DNA of 46,572 nucleotides from an uncultured Opitutales bacterium (GTDB taxonomy: Bacteria > Verrucomicrobiota > Verrucomicrobiia > Opitutales > UBA2995), in contig CALJGU010000060.1 of the NCBI GenBank assembly GCA_938075565.1, positions 1-46,572 of the forward strand. Reading direction: 5' to 3'. Under the pieces are notes generated by a model. The model was not told where the DNA came from and did not search any database. It worked only from the letters and a program-made list of their open reading frames with translations. Each line of letters begins with the position of its first letter. Position 1 is the stretch's first letter. Of this stretch, positions 8,896 through 17,153 are shown one piece after another. A program made the translations under genes and the position numbers.

Positions 8896-10338
8896 TTATT
8901 TTTCCAACGTCACCAAGTCTCCTTGTAACGCTCGTCTTCGATAGAGGAATTCAAAAATATTACCTTCGTGAGGTTGCTCCCATTGAACACGGTTCGTCGG
9001 ATAAGGTCCGATATTCAGACGCTCAATGTTCGTGCTGGTCATCAAGTCGACCGCCCACTCCTGATTGGAGGTGAAGGCTGAAACAACCAAGGTCTCGCCA
9101 ATAGTGTCGAGCATCTCGTTCTGAGGAACTTCAACAATGCTGGCAAACGGGAACATAAACTCGGTGTTCGCGAGAGGATGATCCTTATCATCGCAAAGAA
9201 TCAAGGTTGGGCTCAGGAATGTCTGTCCCCACTTCTCAACCAAACGTGGTCCTTCGCGATACTGCGCGGTAAGATCAATCGCACCCGGCGTTTTCAAATG
9301 GTCTTCGATCATCTCATCGATCGCCTTGGCGAAATCAGGATTCGAAAATCCACAAACGGTTGCGTCAGGATCGGTACGTTCCAGTGGCACGATGGCAGCC
9401 AGCTTCTTGGCAATCGCATGGGCGATTTCATCGCGGTTTTTCGGCACAAGCACACCGGAAGCGTTGATACAGCTGCGCCCACCATTGGCAGAGATGGACT
9501 GAACAATCGTGTCTACATCCGCTTCCCAATTGTCGGCAAAGTCGTCACCGATCAGCACTTTACTACGTCCTGAACCGTGCACCTGAATGCTGCGGTAAGG
9601 TGCATACTGCTTCACTGTTTTATCAGAACCAAAAGCTACACCACGACCTGTTTCAAAGAGTAAGGTATTACCTCCTTCGTGAGTCGTTGGATAAAACCCA
9701 AAGGCTTCAGCAGGGAAGCCAGCAGTGATCATCGCCTGAATAATTCTGAAGGGCGTAAAAGGATCTTCACGGCCAGGTTTCAGTATCACCGGAATTTTCA
9801 AGACCGGTGCAGGCAACCAAAGAGAATTTACTCCGGGTGAGTTGCTTGGCAGTAAAACGCCGAGGCTCTTGGTTTGCGGGAAGAAATTTACATCCAGTCC
9901 GTTCTGGTTAACAAAACCATCATCGAACAGGGAAAGCGGCATGCTTCGAGTAAGTCCTGAAAGGATGGCCCGAATATTAGCCATGGCCTCATAGACCTTA
10001 CCCATGTTCAAACGACAAAGGCTGTGCGGTAAGCCCGTTGAAAGGGATAGCGCAGCGGCGTAGTCCTCAGGACTCTGCATTTCATCACCAGCTCCCCATG
10101 GTAAATCACCATTGAGGAAAAGATCAGCGGCTTTTTCACAGTAGTCAGCCAAGGTCTCGCAGGGGATCGCTTGCAGTGCAGCAACCGATCTTTCGATATC
10201 GAGTAGGTCTCTCCGGATAATGCCCGGATTGGCAACGCTCACTTGGATTGGCTTACCGTCGCTGTCGAGTTCGGTCGTATCTAAGCTTTTATAAGTCTGC
10301 CCAAGGCGAAGAACTGGAATGTGAATTTGATCACTCAT
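8896..10338 (-). CDS. Aldehyde dehydrogenase superfamily protein, possibly acyl-CoA reductase
   Basis: 480-residue member of the aldehyde dehydrogenase superfamily. The nucleophile is Cys290 in SANGGRSCINASG. The motif that in hydrolytic enzymes contains the general-base Glu (ELGGK) is here HGSGRSK (254-260) with no Glu. CoA-acylating aldehyde dehydrogenases likewise lack that Glu, so a thioester-to-aldehyde reduction (or the reverse) is plausible. The cofactor-binding region contains LLPSNSPGVNSLW (162-174). It is encoded 18 bases after the PaaK/LuxE-like gene and one base before the iron alcohol dehydrogenase, which fits a LuxE/LuxC-like activation and reduction order. The family is certain; the CoA-dependent reductase assignment is inference. 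Confidence 0.88.
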   Translation of the reverse strand: MSDQIHIPVLRLGQTYKSLDTTELDSDGKPIQVSVANPGIIRRDLLDIERSVAALQAIPCETLADYCEKAADLFLNGDLPWGAGDEMQSPEDYAAALSLSTGLPHSLCRLNMGKVYEAMANIRAILSGLTRSMPLSLFDDGFVNQNGLDVNFFPQTKSLGVLLPSNSPGVNSLWLPAPVLKIPVILKPGREDPFTPFRIIQAMITAGFPAEAFGFYPTTHEGGNTLLFETGRGVAFGSDKTVKQYAPYRSIQVHGSGRSKVLIGDDFADNWEADVDTIVQSISANGGRSCINASGVLVPKNRDEIAHAIAKKLAAIVPLERTDPDATVCGFSNPDFAKAIDEMIEDHLKTPGAIDLTAQYREGPRLVEKWGQTFLSPTLILCDDKDHPLANTEFMFPFASIVEVPQNEMLDTIGETLVVSAFTSNQEWAVDLMTSTNIERLNIGPYPTNRVQWEQPHEGNIFEFLYRRRALQGDLVTLEK

Positions 10339-10356
10339 GACGGTATGCCTCTTAAA

Positions 10357-11430
10357 TTAATATACTCCTTCAATAACTGTTTTCGAACCGGACTGGAATG
10401 GGCGAACATCCCCTACTCCATCCCAAGAGAATTCATCGCAAGGACGGCGACGAATTGCTTCATCTCTTTCGAGAAACCGTGGCACAAAAAATTCCTTAGT
10501 GAGAGTCGTAAGTTCAACTCTTCCGTACTCATCGTAATCCACAAGTTCGTCAGCGTTGTCCGGATTAACAACCCGAAGCACGGCACGCGGCTCTGGAGCG
10601 TAATACGTCAGACTGTAATTGTCTTCAGGAACCAGCTTCTTACTGATGGCCAATCCCATGAGCGTGTTGCCATAGGTCGGGGCGAAGTTGATCTGACCTT
10701 CCAATACCTCTTCGTTAATGAAGCGGACGTATTGTGGAGTCATAGTCGTTCCACCGGCAAATACACCTTTCAGTCCAGCCTTCACGAGAGACATACGCTC
10801 TGCCAAGCTTTCGAGCAACTTCGGCGTTGTAAACATACAGCTTATATTCCGGTGACGTAGAATCGCTGAAGCCTGGTCGATCACGTGCTCCTGGTAGGCC
10901 TTCGCCATAGGAATCTCACCCATTTTGATCAGGCGTTTTACCCAACGAGGATCGAGATCGATAAAGTAACAAGAGCCACCACGGTGAGCAGCCAAGTGCT
11001 CGATGGCCAAACGAAGACGGCGAGGACCCGTTGGGCCAACCATCAACCAGTTCGTTCCCTTAGGGAAAAAGTCATCACCATAGTGATTACTAAATTCTTC
11101 GTAATCGTGTTTGTAGTCATCCCACCCAATTCGTTGCTTGGGCATGCCAGTCGTTCCACCGGTTTCAAATACATTGTAGGGACGTCCTTCATACGCTTTA
11201 GGAATAAAACGCTCGGGCATTTCTTTGCGCAGCGTTTCATCGTCGAAGTGATCAAACTTCAGGATGTCCGCAAACGACTGGACTTCCTCCAAAGGATTCC
11301 AATCGGCCTTGCTTGCCCAATCGAGCCAGTAGTCACAACCGGTTTCAGGCGAGAAGTGCCATTTTATAATTTCGCGAACGCGAGCATCCCGTGCCTCATT
11401 CGCCTCTTCAATGGTTAGCGTTGAACTCAT
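10357..11430 (-). CDS. Short PaaK/LuxE-like adenylate-forming enzyme
   Basis: Acyl-adenylate-forming enzyme of the phenylacetate-CoA ligase/coenzyme F390 synthetase group, 357 residues. The nucleotide-binding loop is ETGGTTGMPK (89-98). Later core motifs include TYGNTLMGLA and GRVELTTLTKEFFVPRFLERDEA, and the chain stops soon after GVGDVRPF. Typical PaaK proteins are some 70-90 residues longer and end in a mobile AMP-binding C-terminal domain that seems to be absent here. LuxE-type acyl-protein synthetases have similar short lengths. It would activate a carboxylic acid with ATP and perhaps hand it to CoA or directly to the next enzyme. It is encoded 3 bases after the symporter stop and 18 bases before the aldehyde dehydrogenase. 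An aromatic substrate is suggested by the chorismate lyase in the same run. Confidence 0.82.
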   Translation of the reverse strand: MSSTLTIEEANEARDARVREIIKWHFSPETGCDYWLDWASKADWNPLEEVQSFADILKFDHFDDETLRKEMPERFIPKAYEGRPYNVFETGGTTGMPKQRIGWDDYKHDYEEFSNHYGDDFFPKGTNWLMVGPTGPRRLRLAIEHLAAHRGGSCYFIDLDPRWVKRLIKMGEIPMAKAYQEHVIDQASAILRHRNISCMFTTPKLLESLAERMSLVKAGLKGVFAGGTTMTPQYVRFINEEVLEGQINFAPTYGNTLMGLAISKKLVPEDNYSLTYYAPEPRAVLRVVNPDNADELVDYDEYGRVELTTLTKEFFVPRFLERDEAIRRRPCDEFSWDGVGDVRPFQSGSKTVIEGVY

Positions 11431-11433
11431 GAA

Positions 11434-12945
11434 TTATTTTGTAGGAAAGAATTTTTGTAGGGTTTCATCAGAAGGAGCTTTGGTCACCAGCGAAACGACC
11501 ACCAACGTGATGGCACATGCAGCGAACATAGCAGCTACCGGCATCATTCCTCCGAAGAGGTAGGAACCATTTGCACCGTAACCGGAGGCCTTGAAAAGCA
11601 TGAACCAGCAAATTGCGGTAGCAATAATTGCGGCATAAGCACCGGCCTTGGTTACCCGCTTCCAGTAAATGGTCGCAAACACAATGGGGAACAGACTGGC
11701 GTATCCACTGAAGCACCACACCCCGAGTGTGAATACCGACCGTGGTTCGGCCAGGGTGAACAAGAAAGTGATAATTACGATGGCGGTAATGAATCCACGT
11801 GCCAACCAGACCATCTGTCCATCGGAGAAACGATCTTTACCAAAACCGTGCGCGACGATGTCGCGGGTAAACATGGTTCCAACGGATACAAATTGAGAAT
11901 CCAGGGACGACATGATGGCGGCCAAAACTCCGGCACCCACCAGACCACCAATGATTGGTGTCGATAGTTTACCAACCATGATTCCCAGAACCGCATTGGA
12001 AGAAGCTGCACCAGGAACAATCGGTGTATCGGTGCCAGGCATCAGAGCTCCTGTTGCCCAATAACCGATCAGAATACATGGAATCCAAGTAACCATGATA
12101 CTGATAGGGTGAGCAATCAGCATGAACTTAAAGTTCTTAGAATTTTTGGAGGTCAGGAAATTTTGAAACAAGTGCGGAAACATGCCCACCGAAAGTGGAA
12201 TAAACATGTAAGACAGAAATTGAAGTTCTGTGATATTGCCGGAGCGAACCGCTTTCGCTTCGTTAGCCATTTCAGATGCGGCTGCAAATCCACCCAGTTT
12301 ACTCGAGATCAATGTGAAGGCTAGTACCCCCATGATCATAAAGACGATAGTCTGGAATGTATTGGCCCAGGCAGCGGAACGAACTCCGCCCATGAAGATG
12401 TAGGAAAGCACAACGCCACAAATGACCAAGGATGTTAACCAAGGTGGAATCGCTCCACCGGTCGATGCAAAGACATCAGGAAATGCTCCACGAGTTACAC
12501 CGCCAATAAAAGATCCGGCGCCCAGTAGTCCGACCAAGAGATATGGAATGATGAGTCCGACCAGGATGGGAAATAATAGATAACCGATCCCCTTACTTTC
12601 GAAACGATCACGGAAAAGCTCGATCTGTGTCATGTAGCCATTCCGTTTTCCGAGTGACCACAGCCTTAGACCAATCAGGAAAAACACAGCGGAGTGAACC
12701 AGAGCTGAGGACGATGCGATTTTACCAAAGGTAGCAACGCCAACGCGGTAAGATTCCCCCGTGCTTCCGACCATGGCGAATGCCGTCATGGTGGTTCCGA
12801 AAACGGACATGAAGAGGACGAAAGGCCCAATCGAACGACTGGCGACAAAGAAGTCAGCCGAGCCTCCTCTAAAAAATTTCCTGGAAACAACGCCTAGCCC
12901 AATGAGCATGGCGAGGTAGATACAAATGATTACAACCTGAGTCAT
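11434..12945 (-). CDS. Sodium:solute symporter (SSS family)
   Basis: Integral membrane transporter of 503 residues with about 13 hydrophobic helices, starting with VVIICIYLAMLIGLGVVSRKFF. The segment FMSVFGTTMTAFAMVGSTGESYRVG resembles the sodium-site helix region of the SSS family. The start overlaps the stop of the small upstream membrane protein by one base (TAATG), so the two are translationally coupled. Such pairs are known for monocarboxylate carriers of this family, so an organic acid is a reasonable substrate guess. The next gene, the adenylating enzyme, begins 3 bases after its stop, which suggests the transported acid may feed that enzyme. The direction and substrate are inference. 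Confidence 0.93.
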   Translation of the reverse strand: MTQVVIICIYLAMLIGLGVVSRKFFRGGSADFFVASRSIGPFVLFMSVFGTTMTAFAMVGSTGESYRVGVATFGKIASSSALVHSAVFFLIGLRLWSLGKRNGYMTQIELFRDRFESKGIGYLLFPILVGLIIPYLLVGLLGAGSFIGGVTRGAFPDVFASTGGAIPPWLTSLVICGVVLSYIFMGGVRSAAWANTFQTIVFMIMGVLAFTLISSKLGGFAAASEMANEAKAVRSGNITELQFLSYMFIPLSVGMFPHLFQNFLTSKNSKNFKFMLIAHPISIMVTWIPCILIGYWATGALMPGTDTPIVPGAASSNAVLGIMVGKLSTPIIGGLVGAGVLAAIMSSLDSQFVSVGTMFTRDIVAHGFGKDRFSDGQMVWLARGFITAIVIITFLFTLAEPRSVFTLGVWCFSGYASLFPIVFATIYWKRVTKAGAYAAIIATAICWFMLFKASGYGANGSYLFGGMMPVAAMFAACAITLVVVSLVTKAPSDETLQKFFPTK

Positions 12946-13184
12946 TACTCTGCCCCTCCTTCACTCGCGCTGTCAGAATCAGGTTCGCCTTCCAGGCCTT
13001 TGGGCCAGGCAAACTTGATCACCATGAGCCAACCAATGGCCGCTGCACAAACGAAGCCCATATGGTAAGCTAAGGTTGCGGGCAAAAAGCCGAATACGAG
13101 GGAGGCGTTATCTTTCAGCCAGAAGTCTTGATGCAATATGGCAAGCAAGACCAAGTAGCCGAATACGAGCGTTTTCTTGGACAT
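12945..13184 (-). CDS. Small two-helix membrane protein paired with symporter (DUF3311-like)
   Basis: 79-residue protein with two transmembrane segments (about 6-18 with the following loop LHQDFWLKDNASLVFGFLP, and about 41-59) and an acidic cytoplasmic tail (EGEPDSDSASEGGAE). The loop Leu-His-Gln-Asp-Phe-Trp followed by FGFLPATLAYH resembles small proteins of the DUF3311 type that precede sodium:solute symporters. The stop codon TAA shares its last base with the symporter ATG. It is probably an accessory subunit needed for assembly or activity of the symporter, as for similar small partners of SSS carriers. The family name is from memory of such pairs and is less certain than the pairing itself. 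Confidence 0.75.
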   Translation of the reverse strand: MSKKTLVFGYLVLLAILHQDFWLKDNASLVFGFLPATLAYHMGFVCAAAIGWLMVIKFAWPKGLEGEPDSDSASEGGAE

Positions 13185-13225
13185 GGAGTAACTGGGGTGA
13201 CGGTTAGAGACGGAGAGAAATCACC

Positions 13226-14755
13226 TTACTGGCCGATCGCATACATGTGAGTTTGAGTCGTCACAAAGAGCGTATCGTTTGCCACAATCGGGCTGCAGTA
13301 AATGGGTGTGTAAAAGTCAGCCAAAGCGATCTCTTCTTTTTCACGACTTGCTTTCAGCATAACTAGCTCACCATCTTCGTTACCGATAACAACCATGCCA
13401 TCTGTAACCAAGGTAGAAGACCAGATACGACTGTTCGTTTCGTGAACCCAGAGGTGCTCGCCGGTTTCAGCATCGAGGCAATGGATATCGCCATCGTATT
13501 CCGCTTGGAAGATGAGTCCGTCAGCCACGCTGGCGGTTGAGATAGAACGACCGATGCCCTCGTAGGTCCAAATCGCTTTCCCAGAGATATCACCCGTCAT
13601 GCTGGGATCGATACAGCTAAGACGACCTACGCCATCACCGTGCTCAGGGTCCTGTCCTATAATCGCATAAGCCTTGTTGTTGGCAATGATAGTAGTTGCG
13701 ATAATCTCACTGGCACCTTCATAGGTAGCATACTTGATCGGCTCGCCATCTTTCTCGCGATATTCGCGAAGATTAGCGTCATAACGGAAGGTTTCTTTTA
13801 GAATAGGAAATCCATCTTCGTGCATCACCGGATCGAGGTCATAGCCGTAGGCCCAACCATCTCCACCACCCCAAACAACCATGGGTTTTCCATTGATGTC
13901 TCCGATAGCAGGCGTACTCCAACTTGCGTGTAATACTCTTTCGGATACTCCAGAAACTTCTTCACCAAGAAGCTCGCCGGTATTCTTGTCCATAACGACC
14001 AAGGCTGGTGAATATGGAGAAGGGATATTTTTGTGTGACCAGTCTACTCCATTCGAAGTAGCAGCATAAATTTTGTCACCGTAGATGAGCGGAGAACAAC
14101 TGGAAACGTTGTGAGGAAATACACCGAGCTCTTCACGGGCATCGACCACCCAAAGGATGTCTCCATCCGTTTCTGTTACCTCAACCGTTTCACCGGGCTT
14201 GGATGAGAAGTAAGTAGCTTCATCCTGGAATTCACCATCGTTGCCGTTGGCCATGCCTTCGACGTCGAAGCAAAGTGCTTCTCCACGATTCGTAATGATC
14301 CAGCCACGATCACCTTCGATCGCTGGGGAAGAACAAAGTCCAACAAACTCCCAGTCACTGACCTTACCAGCACCGAGTTTTGGAATCAAAAGCTGCCACA
14401 GAAATTCGCCGGTTTTTTCGTCAAAGCACATCAGCACTCCACGGTCACCCTTTTCGGCTTCGTTACGAGGAGACTCGTTATTGGTTCCAACATAGATTCT
14501 GCCTCCAGCAGCCACAGGCGTGCCGTAGGTTTGTGAACCAAGCTTGGCAACCCACTTGACGCCCTTGGTTGTTTCCATGTTGATCTCCTCACTCTTGGGC
14601 AGGTAGTCCCCGCTCTCGATTTCAGTTGGAATGCCGCTGGCTTCACCAACCATGTTGCGATCCGCGGATCCGCCCCAAGTCGGCCAGTCGGCCGCTTGAA
14701 CCGACCATGCGGCACAGAGAGAAGTAATAAGTAAAATAGATTTCTTAAGATTCAT
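13226..14755 (-). CDS. Secreted PQQ-like beta-propeller protein
   Basis: 509-residue exported protein with a cleavable signal peptide (LKKSILLITSLCAAWSVQA-ADWPTWGG). The mature start DWPTWGGSADRN is the tryptophan-rich opening common to verrucomicrobial and planctomycete propellers. Blades follow the pattern TPAIGDINGKPMVVW...GYDLDP and STASVADGLIFQAEYDGDIHCLDAETGEHLW. There are no heme-binding CxxCH motifs. It begins 11 bases after the stop of the larger PQQ-like gene upstream and ends 41 bases before the small symporter partner, so it is likely the second gene of the operon. Function unknown: periplasmic binding, scaffold or an unrecognised quinoprotein are possible. Confidence 0.9.
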   Translation of the reverse strand: MNLKKSILLITSLCAAWSVQAADWPTWGGSADRNMVGEASGIPTEIESGDYLPKSEEINMETTKGVKWVAKLGSQTYGTPVAAGGRIYVGTNNESPRNEAEKGDRGVLMCFDEKTGEFLWQLLIPKLGAGKVSDWEFVGLCSSPAIEGDRGWIITNRGEALCFDVEGMANGNDGEFQDEATYFSSKPGETVEVTETDGDILWVVDAREELGVFPHNVSSCSPLIYGDKIYAATSNGVDWSHKNIPSPYSPALVVMDKNTGELLGEEVSGVSERVLHASWSTPAIGDINGKPMVVWGGGDGWAYGYDLDPVMHEDGFPILKETFRYDANLREYREKDGEPIKYATYEGASEIIATTIIANNKAYAIIGQDPEHGDGVGRLSCIDPSMTGDISGKAIWTYEGIGRSISTASVADGLIFQAEYDGDIHCLDAETGEHLWVHETNSRIWSSTLVTDGMVVIGNEDGELVMLKASREKEEIALADFYTPIYCSPIVANDTLFVTTQTHMYAIGQ

Positions 14756-14766
14756 GACTGGGTTTC

Positions 14767-17019
14767 TTAGTTATTAGAAGAAATGGAAATGTTATCGATG
14801 AAGACGCGCTTCTGACTTTGCGGTGCAAATGCAAAGAGACCAGGCGCGCCTTGTTTATGTACTTTATCTTGTTTGGACTCGATGGTCCAGGCATCCGGTT
14901 CTGGTTGCCCTTTTTCCCAGACCTTGGCGCGAACAACTCCACTGCCATCTGCGTTGGTGTCTACCCGAGTTTTCAGATGATACCAGGCATTGGCCTTGAT
15001 AGGAAATTTAACGGAGTCTTTCACACGTTCGTGGTTACTGGAAATTTCGAGTAAGCGTTGGTTTCCGGACAGCGCGATCAGGTAACGCTGATTGACCAAT
15101 CCAACCGTGGACATGATCCGGCGATTGCCGTCAGTCATCACATCGGCCTCAATGGTGTAGCTCTTCATATCGGTCTTACCGATGAAGTTCATACTGCGCT
15201 GCCATAGGAGGTTCTCCAATCGGTAGGCGGCTACCTTGTTGCCATCACGCTCGAGGATGTGCCATTTAGGTCCTGCTCCGAGCCAAGTGCCAGGAGGAGG
15301 AGATACCGCAGCACCCGTTTTGTCCTTTAGAAAGAGTTTGGTTTCTTCGAAATCCGAAGTGTAACCATTGCCCGCAACGACTCGTCCACGACTCACACTG
15401 GTCATGCCATCGACAGTGGCTTGGATGTAGCCTCCAGTCAAATTGCCCTGACCGGAACGGCTGAGGCGATTGCCAGAAAGAGCTGCGTCGACCTCAGAAG
15501 GTCTGGGAGCGCTGGGTGGATTCCATTTGGCGAAGCTTGCTTGGTCGGTGATGTCTTTCACACGACGTCCACCAGCATCCAGTCCGTATACCTTAAACTC
15601 TACTTCATCGTCAGATCCCAGAGCGAACTCCGCAGGGACCAATTGAATCTGGGCAATCTTTCCAGCTTTCTTGGAGGACGCATTTTTGTATTTCACCTTT
15701 TTGAGCTTCTTGTCGCCGAAGCAGTGAAGTCCTTCTTTGGTGAATACATACACGCGGTTATTATAAATAGCAGGTGCTCCCATGCAGTTCGCTCCCATCT
15801 CATCTGAGTGAAGCATCTCTGCAGCGTCGCCACCATCCTTGAGGATGTGAGTGATTCCATCGAGCATTGGCACGTAGAATTTCCCATCGGCGTAGGTAGG
15901 TGATGCATGCAATTGGTCAGGAGCCAGTTTTTGCGACCAAAGCGTTTCACCGGTTTTGATATCTACGGCAAGAAGACTTCCAGTAGCGATGGTGGTATAA
16001 ACACGATCACCGACCAATGTGGGTGAACTGGTAAATGCGACGTGTTCGTCGTTGCGCCAGACTTCTGATTCAGCGCCTAAAATAAGAGGTAGATTGTCAG
16101 GATACTTGGAAGGAATCTTTAAGCGAACCAGGCGACCCTTGTCGGTAGTATCGATATTTTCCTTACCATGAACCGCGATGAGCCCATCCTTACCGACTAG
16201 AACTACACCGGAGTTAACTCCACCCGTTGCGAGCTGGAAGCGCCAGACAGATTCACCCGTGCGGGCATTCACGCAAACTACATTTCCACAACCTGTGCCG
16301 GCGTAGAAAACGCGTTGATTACCCAGGTCAGCAAAGACCGGGGTAGAAAAAGAGCTGTCAATCGGTCCAACACCTGGAGTGCTGTGCCAGAGAAGCTCAC
16401 CGGTGATCTTGTCGAAGCCGTAGAAACGATTCCTAGCCGGTCCGTTGGTTGACCAGTTGGCAGTGATGCAGTGAATGACCACGACATCGCCATCGATTCC
16501 TGGAGCACCTGTCCGACCATTAGGAAAAGTCAGGCGACCAAATTCTTCCATCATGGAATGCTCCCAGAGCATTTCTCCGTCAGGAGAGAAAGCCATGACG
16601 TGTCCGTTTGTCGATTCGACGTAGACATTCCCTGTCTCAGCATCAACTGCTGGGGCCCCTACCGCATAACGGTTATAAACAATATCAGAAATGTAATCAG
16701 CAAATCGATGCTCCCAGATCTTTTCGCCAGACTCGGCATCGAGACAGAGGAGAGTTTCTTCTACTAAGCCCGTTTCGCCGTAGAAGCCAAAGGCGTAGAT
16801 GCGTCCGTCGGCGGCAACCGGAGTTCCAGCTCCGCGCACCGGATAAGTCCAACGGTGCTCGCTGCCTTCCAGATTCAAAGAATCAGGAAGAGAAACCTTG
16901 GCCGGTGAATTCCCGTTTTGGTCGGGACCACGCCAGTTGAGCCAGCCACTGGCAGCAGACAACTCAGCCACACTGAAGAAGACTACCAGAAGAAGTGAAA
17001 GGAATCGGATCGATTTCAT
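14767..17019 (-). CDS. Secreted PQQ-like propeller with C-terminal jelly-roll-like domain
   Basis: 750-residue exported protein. A signal peptide (IRFLSLLLVVFFSVAELSAASG) precedes WLNWRGPDQNGNSP, the typical opening of this propeller group. Residues about 25-440 form PQQ-type blades (for example TPVAADGRIYAFGFYGE and LLAVDIKTGETLWSQKL). After a linker of about 100 residues with an Ig-like feel (ELDPA-type strands, DAGGRRVKDITDQASFAKW), the last 200 residues contain WHILERDGNKVAAYRLENLLWQ-like strands and a final FIDNISISS strand. These suggest a concanavalin/laminin-G-like sugar-binding fold, as in DUF1080 relatives. It is the first gene after the 134-base gap holding CCTTACC repeats, so it probably heads the long operon. 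Binding of a glycan or glycoconjugate is a guess. Confidence 0.88.
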   Translation of the reverse strand: MKSIRFLSLLLVVFFSVAELSAASGWLNWRGPDQNGNSPAKVSLPDSLNLEGSEHRWTYPVRGAGTPVAADGRIYAFGFYGETGLVEETLLCLDAESGEKIWEHRFADYISDIVYNRYAVGAPAVDAETGNVYVESTNGHVMAFSPDGEMLWEHSMMEEFGRLTFPNGRTGAPGIDGDVVVIHCITANWSTNGPARNRFYGFDKITGELLWHSTPGVGPIDSSFSTPVFADLGNQRVFYAGTGCGNVVCVNARTGESVWRFQLATGGVNSGVVLVGKDGLIAVHGKENIDTTDKGRLVRLKIPSKYPDNLPLILGAESEVWRNDEHVAFTSSPTLVGDRVYTTIATGSLLAVDIKTGETLWSQKLAPDQLHASPTYADGKFYVPMLDGITHILKDGGDAAEMLHSDEMGANCMGAPAIYNNRVYVFTKEGLHCFGDKKLKKVKYKNASSKKAGKIAQIQLVPAEFALGSDDEVEFKVYGLDAGGRRVKDITDQASFAKWNPPSAPRPSEVDAALSGNRLSRSGQGNLTGGYIQATVDGMTSVSRGRVVAGNGYTSDFEETKLFLKDKTGAAVSPPPGTWLGAGPKWHILERDGNKVAAYRLENLLWQRSMNFIGKTDMKSYTIEADVMTDGNRRIMSTVGLVNQRYLIALSGNQRLLEISSNHERVKDSVKFPIKANAWYHLKTRVDTNADGSGVVRAKVWEKGQPEPDAWTIESKQDKVHKQGAPGLFAFAPQSQKRVFIDNISISSNN

Positions 17020-17153
17020 AACTTGGGGATGCGTAACAGAGTTACACGGGCAATTTAAGATTCATGAAGGATAATAACAGACTGCACCTTACCGCCTCCT
17101 TACCAGAAGGGTAAATTTGGTAAGGCACCATCCGCTTACCGCTTTTTAAAGAA
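17020..17153 (-). promoter_or_regulatory. Upstream region with repeated CCTTACC/GGTAAGG element
   Basis: The 134-base gap between the receptor gene and the first propeller gene holds CCTTACC at 17087-17093 and again at 17098-17104 (11-base spacing, one helical turn), its reverse complement GGTAAGG at 17119-17125, and a partial copy CTTACC near 17135-17140. The second copy and GGTAAGG form a perfect 7-base inverted repeat with a 14-base spacer. The arrangement is what one expects of an operator for a dimeric regulator controlling the operon that starts at 17019. It could also fold as a hairpin after the receptor gene. No experimental or motif-database support. Confidence 0.35.

Noticed and set aside
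1492-13184. Aryl polyene or dialkylresorcinol gene cluster
   Set aside because: Thioesterase, halogenase-type flavoprotein and glycosyltransferase genes fit, but no ketosynthase, acyl carrier protein or dehydratase gene is present in the run.
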